A stretch of DNA of 64,000 nt from Herbiconiux daphne (GCF_024979295.1 NZ_JANLCJ010000003.1:492033-556032), one strand, 5' to 3'. Shown: positions 25,709-35,764, numbered from the stretch's first letter. Numbers and translations: made by a program. The notes: generated from the sequence alone by a model not told the origin.

Positions 25709-25957
25709 GGTGATGCTCTCATTCTGATCAGTTCAGTGCGAGCCGCTGGGCCCGCCTCGGATGTGGTGTTTCAACTCGACCGCGTGAAGCGAGAGGAAAG
25801 ACGGTTTAAGGCCCAGTCCACCGCGTCGATAACGGATGCTCGCGGTTGCGTTCGCATCCCTCGCCGAAGTTCAGTGGTCAAGCCTAGCGCATGTGGCTCC
25901 CGCTCGCGGAGGCTCTACTACGCTGGGACACATCCACGTCTACAAGGAGCATCACGC

Positions 25958-27415
25958 ATGGCAGAAGCGTCGGGAACCGCCAACATCGGAGTAGTCGGAA
26001 TGGCGGTGATGGGCTCCAACCTGGCCCGCAACCTCGCCAGCCGTGAAGGCAACACCGTGGCCGTCTACAACCGCTCGCCCGAGCGCACCCGCAAACTCGT
26101 GTCGGAGCATCCGGAAGCCGGGTTCGTGGCCTCGGAGTCGGTCGACGACTTCGTCGCGTCGCTCGCGAAGCCGCGCACCGCCATCATCATGGTGCAGGCG
26201 GGCGCCGGCACCGACGCGGTGATCTCCGAGCTCGCGGAGCGCTTCGAGCCCGGCGACATCATCGTCGACGGCGGCAACGCGAACTTCCACGACACCATCC
26301 GCCGTGAGAAAGACGTCTCGGCCAGCGGCATCCACTTCGTCGGCACCGGCATCTCGGGCGGCGAGGAGGGCGCGCTCAAGGGCCCGTCGATCATGCCCGG
26401 CGGAACCGCGGAGGCCTACAAGACGCTCGGTCCGATCCTCGCGTCGATCGCCGCGGTCGCCGAGGGCGAGCCGTGCGTCACCCACATCGGCACCGACGGC
26501 GCCGGCCACTTCGTGAAGATGGTGCACAACGGCATCGAATACGCCGACATGCAGCTCATCGCCGAGGCCTACGACCTGCTGCGCACCATCACCAAGCGTG
26601 AGCCGGCCGAACTGGCCGAGGTGTTCACGGCGTGGAACTCGGGCGACCTCGAGTCGTACCTGATCGAGATCACGGCCGAGATCCTCAAGCAGGTCGACGC
26701 CGAGACGGGCAAGCCGTTCGTCGACATCGTGCTCGACCAGGCCGGCGCCAAGGGCACCGGATCGTGGACCGTGCAGAACGCGCTCGACCTCGGCGTACCC
26801 GTGGGCGGCATCGCCGAGGCCGTTTTCGCGCGGTCGCTGTCGTCGCACCCCGAGCAGCGGGAGGCCGTGCAGGCGACGATCAGCTCGCGCCCCGACGTGG
26901 TGGAGGTCGACGTCGACACGTTCGCCGACGACATCCGCGCCGCTCTCTACGCCTCGAAGGTGGTGGCCTACGCGCAGGGCTTCGACGAGATCGTCGCCGG
27001 AGCCGCGCAGTACGGCTGGAACATCGACAAGGGCGCCGTGGCGAAGATCTGGCGGGCGGGCTGCATCATCCGCGCGCAGTTCCTCAACCGCATCGTCGAG
27101 GCCTACGAGAAGAACCCCGACATCACGACCCTGCTCGAGGACCCCTACTTCGCCTCGGCCGTGGCCGACGGCGAGGCCGCGTGGCGTCGCGTGGTGTCGA
27201 CCGCGGCGCTTTCGGGCGTGCCGGTTCCCGGGTTCGGCGCGGCGCTGTCGTACTACGACGCTCTGTCGGTGAAGCGTCTGCCGGCCGCCCTCGTGCAGGG
27301 GCAGCGCGACTTCTTCGGTGCGCACACCTACAAGCGCATCGAAAAGGAGGGCACGTTCCACACCCTCTGGTCGGGCGACCGCACCGAGATCGAGAGCGCG
27401 CCGAGCACGCACTGA
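25958..27415 (+). CDS. gnd: 6-phosphogluconate dehydrogenase, decarboxylating
   Basis: 485 residues from ATG 25958 after AAGGAG. NADP-binding VVGMAVMGSNLARN, then DGGNANFHDT, GTGISGGEEGALKGPSIMPGG, the catalytic Lys in HFVKMVHNGIEYADMQ, and DQAGAKGTGSWT are all typical of the long, dimeric form. It converts 6-phosphogluconate to ribulose 5-phosphate with release of CO2. It would act downstream of the product of fgd. It ends at a strong bidirectional terminator. Confidence 0.97.
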   Translation: MAEASGTANIGVVGMAVMGSNLARNLASREGNTVAVYNRSPERTRKLVSEHPEAGFVASESVDDFVASLAKPRTAIIMVQAGAGTDAVISELAERFEPGDIIVDGGNANFHDTIRREKDVSASGIHFVGTGISGGEEGALKGPSIMPGGTAEAYKTLGPILASIAAVAEGEPCVTHIGTDGAGHFVKMVHNGIEYADMQLIAEAYDLLRTITKREPAELAEVFTAWNSGDLESYLIEITAEILKQVDAETGKPFVDIVLDQAGAKGTGSWTVQNALDLGVPVGGIAEAVFARSLSSHPEQREAVQATISSRPDVVEVDVDTFADDIRAALYASKVVAYAQGFDEIVAGAAQYGWNIDKGAVAKIWRAGCIIRAQFLNRIVEAYEKNPDITTLLEDPYFASAVADGEAAWRRVVSTAALSGVPVPGFGAALSYYDALSVKRLPAALVQGQRDFFGAHTYKRIEKEGTFHTLWSGDRTEIESAPSTH

Positions 27416-27442
27416 CACTCGTCGTGCGAGTGACGCACGAAT

Positions 27443-27507
27443 AAAGCTGCAAATAACGATGACCGGGGCCGTATAGGCCGCCGGTCATCGTTATTTGCAG
27501 CTTTTTT
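27443..27507 (+). terminator. Bidirectional intrinsic terminator with a 24-bp perfect stem
   Basis: The arms 27443-27466 and 27481-27504 are exact complements and the loop is 14 nt. The plus strand continues with a T-run (27502-27507), and the minus strand reads out as TTTATT. It separates gnd from the convergent serine-hydrolase remnant. The stem is unusually long and AT-richer than its surroundings. Confidence 0.92.
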
Positions 27508-27516
27508 CGGCGCTCT

Positions 27517-28584
27517 TCAGAGTCCGAGCTGCGTCAGTGGGCCCCAGAAGAAGGCGAAGTCGTCGGTGGGGGCGCCCAGCTGGTGCTGGGTGAAGACGGC
27601 GGCCACGAGGTCGCGGTCGGGGTCGACGTAGGCGCTCGTGCCGGTGCCGCCGGCCCAGCCCCAGCGGCCGGGTGAGCGCCAGGGCTCCCCGGCCAGGGCC
27701 ACGGCGCGGAAGGCGTCGGCGTCGAGACTGGCGCCAGGCGGCGGCAGCAGGTCGACGCCGGTCTGCCAGCCCCAGCCGTAACCCGGGCCGCCCAGGTCTT
27801 CCAGACCGGGCCGCTGCGCGTCGGTGAGGTGGTCGGTCGTCATGCGGATGCGCTGGTCGCTCGTGAGCAGCACGTCGTCGTCGACGGCCGCGAGAAAGCG
27901 CACGAACTCGGGCACGGTCGAGACGAGTCCGCCTCGCAACGATTCCAGGAGCGGCGGACGCTCGAACGCCGTCATGACATCGGTGGCGATCTCGAGATCG
28001 GCCGGCATCCCGGCGCGAGCGGCGCCAGGCTGATCCGCGGCCTCCTGGGGCGGAGCATCCTCGCGCACTCGGTAGGGCGTTGGCAGGAGGCCGGGAACGT
28101 AGAACGCCGTGCTGGCCAGGCCGAGCGGCTCGGCGATGCGCGAGTGCACCAGGTCACCCAGCGAGCCGCCGGTCGCTCGGGTGAGCAGGATCGACAGCAC
28201 GTCGGCGGCGGTGTCGTAGGCGAATCGGTCGCCCGGTTGCCGCGCCAGGGGCAAGGCGCCGAGCCGGGTCGCGAACTCGTCGGGAGTGAGCTGGGCGGGC
28301 ACCGGACCGGTCGCGACGCCTGCCTGCTGCATCGCGCGGGTGAGCGGCGTCTCGGGCCAGGGGAACGCGAACCCCGCGGTCATGGTGAGCAGGTCGCGCA
28401 CGGTGATCGACCGGTGTGCGGCGACGGTGGCGTCGAGTTCGGCGTCGGGCGTCACGAGCACGCGCGGAGACGCGAACTCGGGCAGCCACTCGTCGATCGG
28501 GTCGTCGACACCACCGCGGTTAGCGAATACGGTTTTCACGAGGACCGACCCCCTATGGCCCCTCACTAGGCGAAATATCGGCAT
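27517..28584 (-). pseudogene. Truncated class C beta-lactamase-like serine hydrolase
   Basis: From MPIFRL onwards the frame resembles esterase/beta-lactamase family proteins. VDDPIDEWLPEFASPRVL, TVRDLLTMTAGF, the Tyr motif FAYDTAADVL and GWAGGTGTSAYVDP are all present. The nucleophile motif SxxK, which should follow MPIFRL, is absent. In its place is a short stretch (VRGHRGSVLVKTVFANRGG) that does not resemble the family, and the roughly 50 residues expected before it are missing too. This is a gene that lost its 5' catalytic part. An alternative is a non-catalytic homologue, which I find less likely. Confidence 0.7.
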
Positions 28585-28640
28585 CCGCCAACGAAACGAG
28601 CACCTGAGAACCGCATGTTCGGCCACTGCCGGGCCGAATC

Positions 28641-28782
28641 GCAACGCAACAGGCCCTTATCGACGACCCAAGGTTCGAGCGTCGCCGCGCAGCGACGGCG
28701 CCCGAACACATCGCGGCGCGCCGCAGAGGCGGCGGCGCGCCCCGCTGCATCCGCGCGAAGCACGGCCGCAGCGGCAGCCAGC
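28641..28782 (-). repeat. S element copy 2, abutting the smc stop
   Basis: Stem A GGCGCGCCGC/GCGGCGCGCC (28715-28724 with 28732-28741) is perfect. Stem B is a different sequence from the other copies but still pairs: TTCG/CGAA outside (28674-28677, 28703-28706) and GTCGC/GCGAC inside (28681-28685, 28692-28696). The conserved CGACGACCCA block is at 28661-28670. It ends directly at the smc stop codon. Confidence 0.72.
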
Positions 28783-31700
28783 TCAGCCAGCCCCCACCCT
28801 CTGCCCCACCACCGCCGACACCCCGTCTTGCCGCATCGAGACGCCGTAGAGGGCGTCCGCGATCTCCATGGTGCGCTTCTGGTGGGTGATGACGATCAGC
28901 TGGCTGGTCTGCCGGAGGTCTTCGAAGATGGTGAGCAGGCGGCCGAGGTTGGCGTCGTCGAGGGCGGCCTCGACCTCGTCCATGATGTAGAACGGGCTGG
29001 GGCGGGCCTTGAAGATGGCGATCAGCAACGCGACCGCCGCGAGCGAGCGTTCGCCGCCCGACAGCAGCGAGAGCCGCTCGATCTTCTTGCCGGCGGGTTT
29101 CACCGACACCTCGATGCCGGTGGTGAGCAGGTCGTCGGGGTTGGTGAGGTGGATCGACCCGGTTCCGCCGGGGAAGAGCACCGGGAACACCTTCGTGAAC
29201 GCTTCCTGCGTGTCGGCGAAGGCGCTCTCGAAGATGGTCTGCATGCGGTCGTCGATCTCGTCGATGATCGTGAGCAGGTCTTTGCGGGTGTTGGTGAGGT
29301 CGGTGAGCTGTTCGGTGAGGAACTTGTGCCGCTGCTCGAGCGCGTCGAACTCCTCGAGCGCGAGCGGGTTCACGCGGCCGAGCTCGGCGAGCTTGCGCTC
29401 GGCCTTGGCGAGCCGCTGCTGTTGCTCGGTGCGCGAGAACGGGCGGCCAGTGCGGGCGGCGGGAGCTGCGCCGTCGTCGTCTTCGTCGGCGGCGGCCGCG
29501 GCCGCGTCGGCGGTGGCGCCGGCGTCCTCCGCATCCTGGTCGTCGGCCTCGAGCCGGGCCGTGGCCTCCTCGATCGCGGCGGCGCTGGTGTCGATGATCG
29601 GCACCTCGCTGTCGTCGGGAATGAGCTGGTCGGGCCCGTATTCGGCCACCAGCACGTCTTCGACGAGCCCCAGCTCGGAGCCGGCCCGTTCGAGCAACGA
29701 CGACAGGTGCAGCTTCTTCTCGTAGATCTGCAGCTCGAGGCCGTGCATGTTCTCGGTGATCGACTGCAGGCGCTCGCGCAGCCCCGCCTCGTCGCGGCGG
29801 AGGGCCAGCAGCTCCTCGTTCTGTTCGGCGCGCTCGGCCTCGCGCTGCGCGAGGGCGATCCTGGCCTCGGCGACCGAGCGGTCGACCGACTCGAGCACGG
29901 GGGGCAGCGAGTCGACGACGTCCGAGGCCGCCGCGATCTGCCGGCGACGGATGACCGCCCGCCGGGCCGCCGCCTCGGCCGCTGCCCGGTCGGCCTCGAG
30001 CTGGCGTTCGAGTGCCACGGTGCGGGCCTGCTCGGCTCGCACGCGCTCCCGCACCGTCTCGACGCCGAGCCGCGCTTCGACCTCGCCGTCGCGGGCGCCC
30101 TCGAGCTCGGCGAGCAGCGCGTCGCGTGAGCTCACGTCGAGGATCGGGCGCGGTCGCTCGCGCACGGCCTCGAGCTCACCTCGGGCTTTCTCGGCGGTCT
30201 GCTCGGCCTGCGCGACGGCGTCCTGGGCCAGCTGGAGCGCCTTCTGCAGCCGCTCGAGCTCGCCCACGCTCGCCTCGACCTGCGCCTTCATGCGGCTGAG
30301 CCGCTCGGTGCGCGCGGCCAGTTTCGCGTCGTATTCGCGCAGGGCGGTGAGCGCCGCCTGCGACTGCTCCTTCGCCACCTGCGAGATGCCGCGTTGCTCG
30401 GCGAGCGCGAAACGGGCGCGCTCGATGATCGAATTCTCCTCGTCGAGCGACACCGCCGCCGTGTCGCGCTCGGCGACGAGCTCGATGCGCGATCTCGTGG
30501 CGCCCGATCCGCCGCGCAGCACGTAGCGGGTGAGCACCTCGCCCGACGTCGTGACGACGGTGACCCCGGCGCCGGCCTCGTCGTCGAGCGCGTCCCAGGC
30601 GCGACGGGCCGTGTCGAGATCGTCGGCCACGACCACCGACCGCAGCACGCCGAGCACACCGCCCGGGGCGGTGACCACCGAGTCGGCGGCGACGACACCC
30701 GGGGTGCCCGCTAGTGCCTGCACGGCGGCATCCGTCGGCGCGGGCGGGGCGGACGGGTTCGCGATGACGAGTTCGACCCGGCCCATGTCGGCCGACGCGG
30801 CAGCGTTCGCGGCGGCGATGGCGGCTCCGACGTCGTCGGCGAGCACGGCGTCGGCGAGGGTTCCGAGGGCGGCGGCGATCGCCGCCTCGAAGCCGGGCGT
30901 CACCTTGACGTGCTCGGCGACGAGCCCGCGGATGCCGTCGAGGCGCGCGGCCACCAGGTCGGCCGAGCCGTCTTTCTGGTCGAGCGCCATCGTCAGCGCG
31001 CTCGTGCGGGCCGCGAGGGCGTCGCGTTCGCGCTCGTGGGTGTGCAGCTCTTCGCGCAGGCGCTCGATCTCGGACTCGGCCTCGAACACGGCCGACTGTG
31101 CGAACTCGTAGGCCTCGTCGAGATCGGTCTCGTCGATGTCGCCGGTGGCCGCCTCGGCCTCGGCGCGGGCGAACTCGGCTTGGGCGGTCTCGCGGCGGGC
31201 GTTCGCCGCGTCGAGCGCGTTCTGCTGACGCAGCACCTCGCCGCGCACCGTGGCCAGCCGGGTGTTCGCGGCGTCGAGCTGGCCGGTGAGCTTCGAGAGC
31301 TCCAGGTCGTGCTTCGACACGAGCGCCGACTGGAAGGCGATCTGCTCGTCGAGCGCGTCGAGAGAACCGCGCGCCTTCGTGGTGGCGAGCTTCGCGGCAT
31401 CCCACGCCGCCTGGGCCGCGGCCACCTCGCCCTGCAGGCGCACCACTTCGTCGCGGGAATCGGCGACCATCGACGGGGTGACGCTCGGCCCGGCATCCGG
31501 AACGCTCTCCTCGCCACCGAGCAGCGCGAGCCGCTGGTTCGCCAGGTTGAAGAGGTTGCGCAGGCGCTCCTGCACCTGCTCGAGGCCGAAGCTCGTGCGG
31601 CGGGCCAGGTCGACCGCGTCGCCGACCTGCGCCTGCTCGATGCGGGCGACCCGCAGCTGGTTCTGCTCGAGACGCTCCTGCAGCACGATGCGCTCGGTGT

Positions 31701-32454
31701 GACGCTCGCTCTCGCTGCGCGAATGCGCGTCGAGCGCGGTGCGCAGCCCGACGATCTCGTCGGCGAGCAGGCGGGCCTTCGCGTCGCGCACGATGGCGGC
31801 GATCGACTGGGCCTCCTTGGCGATCTCGGCCTGCCGCCCGAGCGGCTTGAGCTGCCGCCGGATCTCGCCCGCCAGGTCGCTCAGCCGGGTGAGGTTGGCC
31901 TGCATGGCCTCGAGCTTGCGCTGCGTCTTCTCTTTGCGACGACGGTGCTTCAGGATGCCGGCTGCCTCTTCGATGAAGCCGCGGCGGCCTTCGGGCGTCG
32001 CGTGCAGCACGGCGTCGAGCTGCCCCTGGCCCACGATGACGTGCATCTCGCGGCCGAGTCCGGAGTCGGAGAGCAGTTCTTGCACGTCGAGCAGTCGGCA
32101 GCTGTCGCCGTTGATGGCGTATTCGCTGCCGCCGTTGCGGAACAGCGTGCGGCTGATCGTGACCTCGGAGTACTCGATCGGCAGGGCGCCGTCGGCATTG
32201 TCGATGGTGAGGGTGACCTCGGCCCGGCCGAGCGGGCCCTTGGTGGAGGTGCCGGCGAAGATGACGTCTTCCATCTTGCCGCCGCGCAGGGTCTTGGCGC
32301 CCTGCTCGCCCATCACCCAGGCGAGAGCGTCGACGACGTTGCTCTTGCCGGAGCCGTTGGGGCCCACCACGCAGGTGACGCCGGTCTCGAAGGCGAAGGT
32401 GGTGGGGTTGGCGAAGCTCTTGAATCCCTTGAGGGTCAAGCTCTTCAGATACAC
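28783..32454 (-). CDS. smc: Chromosome segregation protein SMC
   Basis: 1223 residues from GTG 32454 with GGAGG 10 bp upstream. The N-terminal ATPase half (GFKSFANPTTFAFE, Walker A VGPNGSGKSNVVDAL, SDSGLGREMHVIVGQGQLD) is followed by long coiled coils with a hinge around residues 520-670. The C-terminal half has signature LLSGGERSLAAVALL and Walker B FYIMDEVEAALDD. An Asp/Ala-rich insertion (EDAGATADAAAAAADEDDD) interrupts the coiled coil near residue 1000. It acts with ScpAB in chromosome folding. Confidence 0.97.
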   Translation of the reverse strand: MYLKSLTLKGFKSFANPTTFAFETGVTCVVGPNGSGKSNVVDALAWVMGEQGAKTLRGGKMEDVIFAGTSTKGPLGRAEVTLTIDNADGALPIEYSEVTISRTLFRNGGSEYAINGDSCRLLDVQELLSDSGLGREMHVIVGQGQLDAVLHATPEGRRGFIEEAAGILKHRRRKEKTQRKLEAMQANLTRLSDLAGEIRRQLKPLGRQAEIAKEAQSIAAIVRDAKARLLADEIVGLRTALDAHSRSESERHTERIVLQERLEQNQLRVARIEQAQVGDAVDLARRTSFGLEQVQERLRNLFNLANQRLALLGGEESVPDAGPSVTPSMVADSRDEVVRLQGEVAAAQAAWDAAKLATTKARGSLDALDEQIAFQSALVSKHDLELSKLTGQLDAANTRLATVRGEVLRQQNALDAANARRETAQAEFARAEAEAATGDIDETDLDEAYEFAQSAVFEAESEIERLREELHTHERERDALAARTSALTMALDQKDGSADLVAARLDGIRGLVAEHVKVTPGFEAAIAAALGTLADAVLADDVGAAIAAANAAASADMGRVELVIANPSAPPAPTDAAVQALAGTPGVVAADSVVTAPGGVLGVLRSVVVADDLDTARRAWDALDDEAGAGVTVVTTSGEVLTRYVLRGGSGATRSRIELVAERDTAAVSLDEENSIIERARFALAEQRGISQVAKEQSQAALTALREYDAKLAARTERLSRMKAQVEASVGELERLQKALQLAQDAVAQAEQTAEKARGELEAVRERPRPILDVSSRDALLAELEGARDGEVEARLGVETVRERVRAEQARTVALERQLEADRAAAEAAARRAVIRRRQIAAASDVVDSLPPVLESVDRSVAEARIALAQREAERAEQNEELLALRRDEAGLRERLQSITENMHGLELQIYEKKLHLSSLLERAGSELGLVEDVLVAEYGPDQLIPDDSEVPIIDTSAAAIEEATARLEADDQDAEDAGATADAAAAAADEDDDGAAPAARTGRPFSRTEQQQRLAKAERKLAELGRVNPLALEEFDALEQRHKFLTEQLTDLTNTRKDLLTIIDEIDDRMQTIFESAFADTQEAFTKVFPVLFPGGTGSIHLTNPDDLLTTGIEVSVKPAGKKIERLSLLSGGERSLAAVALLIAIFKARPSPFYIMDEVEAALDDANLGRLLTIFEDLRQTSQLIVITHQKRTMEIADALYGVSMRQDGVSAVVGQRVGAG

Positions 32455-32585
32455 GGGCCGCCTTCCTCCGTTCACCGGTGTGGGTCTACGGTACCCAATC
32501 CGCGCGCGGATGCCCGCAATGACGGGCCAGACGGGCCGGAACGGGGGTTGGGTTGCAGTGGTCAGGCCTAGGCGGCGCTCGGGTT

Positions 32586-32981
32586 TCAGCGTGCGCGCAG
32601 CACGCAGAACTCGTTGCCCTCGGGGTCGGTCAGCACGACCCAGGTGACGTCGTCGCCCTGACCGACGTCGGCGCGGCTCGCACCCATCGCGAGCAGTCGC
32701 TCGACCTCGGCCGCCTGATCGTCGGGGATGAAGTCGAGGTGCAGGCGGTTCTTGACCGACTTCTGCTCGGGAACGGCGATGAACAGCAGACTCGGGTGGG
32801 TGGCGGCATCCGGAGCGATCTCGATCTCGATCTCGACGTCACCGCCCGGCTCGTCGGCGTCGCCCGGCTCGCTCTGGTAGGTGATGGGCCAGTTCAGCGC
32901 CTCGCTCCACCACGTGGCGAGGGCGAGCGGATCGCGGCTGTCGACGACGACTTGTTCCCAGCGGAGTGACATGGCTGACAC
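32586..32981 (-). CDS. VOC (glyoxalase-like) family protein
   Basis: 131 residues. GTG 32981 has AGGAG nearby, and an ATG at 32972 is the alternative. WEQVVVDSRDPLALATWWSEAL, LLFIAVPEQKSVKNRLHLDF and TWVVLTDPEGNEFCVL show the paired beta-alpha-beta-beta-beta modules of the VOC superfamily, with an HLDF His and terminal GNEFC Glu as possible metal ligands. The substrate is unknown. It is divergent from the moeZ-like gene. Confidence 0.87.
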   Translation of the reverse strand: MSAMSLRWEQVVVDSRDPLALATWWSEALNWPITYQSEPGDADEPGGDVEIEIEIAPDAATHPSLLFIAVPEQKSVKNRLHLDFIPDDQAAEVERLLAMGASRADVGQGDDVTWVVLTDPEGNEFCVLRAR

Positions 32982-33028
32982 CGTACTCCTGGTGCCCCGG
33001 GCCGCGCGAGGGCGCTTACGCTGGAGGG

Positions 33029-34240
33029 GTGCCCATCGCCGCCCTCGTCTCGCCCGGCCCGGAGCTGACCCGCGCAGAGCTCATCCGCTACGCCCGCCAG
33101 ATCTCGCTGCCCCACGTCGGGCTCGAGGGGCAGCGGCGGTTGAAGGAGTCGCGCGTGCTCGTGCTCGGCGCCGGCGGGCTCGGTTCACCGGTGCTGCAGT
33201 ACCTCGCGGCGGCGGGCGTCGGCACCATCGGCATCGCCGATCACGACATGGTCGAGGTGTCGAATCTGCAGCGCCAGACCATCCACCCCGCCGCGAACGT
33301 CGGTCAGCGCAAGACGGCGTCGGCTGCGGCCGCGGTGCGCGCCCTCAACCCGCTCGTCGAGGTGATCGAGCACGACGCCGAGGTGACCACCTCGACCGTG
33401 CTCGAGCTCGTGTCGGAATACGACGTCATCGTCGACGGCACCGACAACTTCGAGGTGCAGTACGTCGTCGACGCCGCCTGCGCCCTCGTCGGCAAGCCCC
33501 TCGTCTGGGGATCGGTGCTGCGGTTCGACGGCCAGGTGACCGTGTTCTGGGCCACGGCACCCGACGGGCTCGACCGCACTCTCGACGACCTCTACCCCGA
33601 ACAACCGGATGCCGACCCCGGCGAGTCGTGCGCGGTGGCGGGCGTGCTCGGCCCCGTGTGCGCGTCGATCGGGGCCGTCATGGCCACCGAGACCCTCAAG
33701 CTGCTCGGCGGCTACGGGCAGCCCCTACTCGGACGCCTGCTCGTGCACGACGCCCTCGACGCCTCGTGGCGGGAGGTGGCGTTCGGCCACGCCGCCCCGC
33801 GCGCCCGAGCGTCGAATATCGGCGAGCCCTACAGCGTTACCAAGCAGGGAGCGGACGCATCCGGCCCCGCCACCAAGCTCTTCGAAAGGCAGCCCGTGTC
33901 GTCTACCCCATCGATCTCCCCCACCGAACTCAAGGCCCTGCTCGAGGCGCGCGACAAGGGCGAGGCCGACTTCGTGCTCGTCGACGTGCGCGAACCGCAC
34001 GAATACCAGTTGGTGTCGATCGAGGGGGCCGAGCTGGTTCCGCTCGGGCAGATCCTCACCGATCCTGCCCGCGAGATCCTCCCGCCGCAGGAGAAGGTCA
34101 TCCTGCACTGCCACCACGACGCCCGGTCGCAACGCGCCGCCGAGGTGCTGCGGGCCAATGGCTGGGAGGACGTGACGTTCGTGCGCGGCGGCATCGACGC
34201 CTGGGTGACCGACGTGGAGCCGGAGAAGCCGCGGTACTGA
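33029..34240 (+). CDS. moeZ: MoeB/ThiF adenylyltransferase fused to rhodanese (MoeZ-like)
   Basis: 403 residues. The E1-like domain has RYARQISLPHVGLEGQRRL, the nucleotide-binding LGAGGLGSPVLQYLAAAGVG, SNLQRQTIHP and DGTDNFEVQY, with a crossover-loop Cys in GESCAVAGVLG. The rhodanese domain (about 300-403) has DVREPHEYQLVSIEGAE, and the Cys in LHCHHDARSQ sits at the sulfur-carrying position. It adenylates and probably thiolates MoaD. The GTG start is directly preceded by GGAGG, so the spacing is tight and the start is the least certain part. Confidence 0.9.
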   Translation: MPIAALVSPGPELTRAELIRYARQISLPHVGLEGQRRLKESRVLVLGAGGLGSPVLQYLAAAGVGTIGIADHDMVEVSNLQRQTIHPAANVGQRKTASAAAAVRALNPLVEVIEHDAEVTTSTVLELVSEYDVIVDGTDNFEVQYVVDAACALVGKPLVWGSVLRFDGQVTVFWATAPDGLDRTLDDLYPEQPDADPGESCAVAGVLGPVCASIGAVMATETLKLLGGYGQPLLGRLLVHDALDASWREVAFGHAAPRARASNIGEPYSVTKQGADASGPATKLFERQPVSSTPSISPTELKALLEARDKGEADFVLVDVREPHEYQLVSIEGAELVPLGQILTDPAREILPPQEKVILHCHHDARSQRAAEVLRANGWEDVTFVRGGIDAWVTDVEPEKPRY

Positions 34241-34263
34241 GCGGGGCGCGTGGGCGCATTGGT

Positions 34264-34323
34264 GGCGTGAGCCGGGCGCGTCAACTGCTGGCGTGAGCCG
34301 GGCGCGTCAGCCGGGCGCGTCAG
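34264..34323. repeat. Short tandem repeat between moeZ and moaD
   Basis: GGCGTGAGCCGGGCGCGTCA occurs at 34264-34283 and again at 34290-34309, followed by a shortened unit GCCGGGCGCGTCA. The last unit touches the moaD stop. No gene is visible in this gap. Confidence 0.7.
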
Positions 34324-34601
34324 CCGCCCGCGAACGGCGGCAGCACGTCGAGGGTGTCGCCGTCGGCGAGCTCGGTCGCGCGATCGGTGGTGGCGTGGCC
34401 GTTGTGCAGGAACGAGCACCGTGCGAGCACGGCGGTCACATCGGCGCCGGGGCTCGTGGCGGCGGGATCGGCTGCGGCCGCGGCATCCGTCGCCCGCTGG
34501 ATCAGCAGGGCACCGATGCTCTGACCGTCGGCGTCGAGCGTCTCTTCGCCCACGCCGAGGGCGGCCTTCGCCGCGGCGAAGTATCGGACCGTGACCCCCA
34601 T
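34320..34601 (-). CDS. moaD: Molybdopterin synthase small subunit MoaD
   Basis: 93 residues with the ubiquitin-like pattern (MGVTVRYFAAAKAALG, FLHNGHATTDRATELADGDTLDVLPPFAGG). It ends in Gly-Gly, the residue adenylated and thiolated for sulfur transfer. An Ala-rich loop (residues 38-50) lengthens it slightly. Its start overlaps the moaA stop (TGATG), so the two are coupled. Confidence 0.93.
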   Translation of the reverse strand: MGVTVRYFAAAKAALGVGEETLDADGQSIGALLIQRATDAAAAADPAATSPGADVTAVLARCSFLHNGHATTDRATELADGDTLDVLPPFAGG

Positions 34602-35764
34602 CAGCCGCCGATCGCGCTCATCGGGCGGTCGGGCTGGGTGAATCCGGCCGCGTTCATCTGGTGGCCCGAGGGCTTGGCCCACATCGCCGACCGCCAGAGA
34701 TCGGCGAGCTCGGTGTCGTCGGCGCCGGCACGCAGGGGGCCGAGCAGGTCGGTCTCGGTGTGCGAGAAGAGGCAGCTCCGCACGGCACCCTCGGCGGTCA
34801 GCCGGGTGCGGCGGCAGTCGGCGCAGAACGGCTCGCTGACCGAGGCGATGATGCCGACGAGGCCGAGCACCGGTGAATCGGAGCCGAGCGCGCGCTCGCG
34901 CACCTCGAAGAGCTCTGCCGGCGCGCCGTCGCGAGGAGCGTCGTCGGCGGTGAGCAGGTAACGCACGCCCAACCGCTCGCGGATGCCCGCCGCCGTGATC
35001 ATCGACTCGCGCTCCCAGGTGTGGTCGGCGTCGAGCGGCATCTGCTCGATGAACCGCAGTTGGTGACCGCCGGCGAGCGCCCACTCGAGCAGTTCGACCG
35101 CCTGGTGGTCGTTGATGCCGGGCATCAGCACGGCGTTGATCTTGGTGGAGCGGAGGCCCGCCGCGCGCACCGCGTCGATGCCGCCGAGCACGCGGTCGAG
35201 GAAGGGCCGGCGGGTGATCTTGGCGAAGGTCTCGGGGTGGATCGAATCGAGCGACACGTTGATGCGGTCGAGCCCGGCGTCGGCGAGCGCCTGCGCCCGG
35301 CTGGAGAGGCCGATCGCGTTCGTGGTGAGCGAGATCTCGGGTCGAGGGTCGAGGGCGGCGACGGCACGCACGATCTCGACCAGGTCTTTGCGCAGCAGCG
35401 GCTCACCGCCGGTGAAGCGCACCTGGCGCACCCCGAACTGGGTGACGGCGATGCGGGCGAACCGGGTGATCTCGTCGAGCGACATCAGCGCGGGCGGGGC
35501 GAGGAACGGCAGTCCCTCGGCCGGCATGCAATATGTGCAGCGCAGGTTGCAGCGGTCGGTGAGCGAGATGCGCAGGTCGGTCGCCTCGCGGCCGAAGCGG
35601 TCGAGAAGAGCGGATGCCGCGGGCCGATCGGCCGGCAGCGCCATCACGGGCCGGGTGCCGCTCGTCGCGCCTGGGGCCACCGTCGTGCCGTCGGCGCGCC
35701 CGGTGCCGCCTGCTCCGCCCGCCGCGGCGGGGCGCAGGTGCGGCATACCGATGACGACGCTCAT
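34601..35764 (-). CDS. moaA: GTP 3',8-cyclase MoaA
   Basis: 387 residues. After a Gly/Ala-rich N-terminal extension of about 50 residues, the radical-SAM cluster motif DRCNLRCTYC (CxxxCxxC) appears, followed by RFTGGEPLLRKDL. The C-terminal [4Fe-4S] ligands are in EPFCADCRRTRL and RSCLFS. The essential GG ends the protein. It makes the first intermediate of molybdopterin from GTP. It is divergent from the other Moco genes across a 229-bp gap that should hold both promoters. Confidence 0.95.
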   Translation of the reverse strand: MSVVIGMPHLRPAAAGGAGGTGRADGTTVAPGATSGTRPVMALPADRPAASALLDRFGREATDLRISLTDRCNLRCTYCMPAEGLPFLAPPALMSLDEITRFARIAVTQFGVRQVRFTGGEPLLRKDLVEIVRAVAALDPRPEISLTTNAIGLSSRAQALADAGLDRINVSLDSIHPETFAKITRRPFLDRVLGGIDAVRAAGLRSTKINAVLMPGINDHQAVELLEWALAGGHQLRFIEQMPLDADHTWERESMITAAGIRERLGVRYLLTADDAPRDGAPAELFEVRERALGSDSPVLGLVGIIASVSEPFCADCRRTRLTAEGAVRSCLFSHTETDLLGPLRAGADDTELADLWRSAMWAKPSGHQMNAAGFTQPDRPMSAIGG

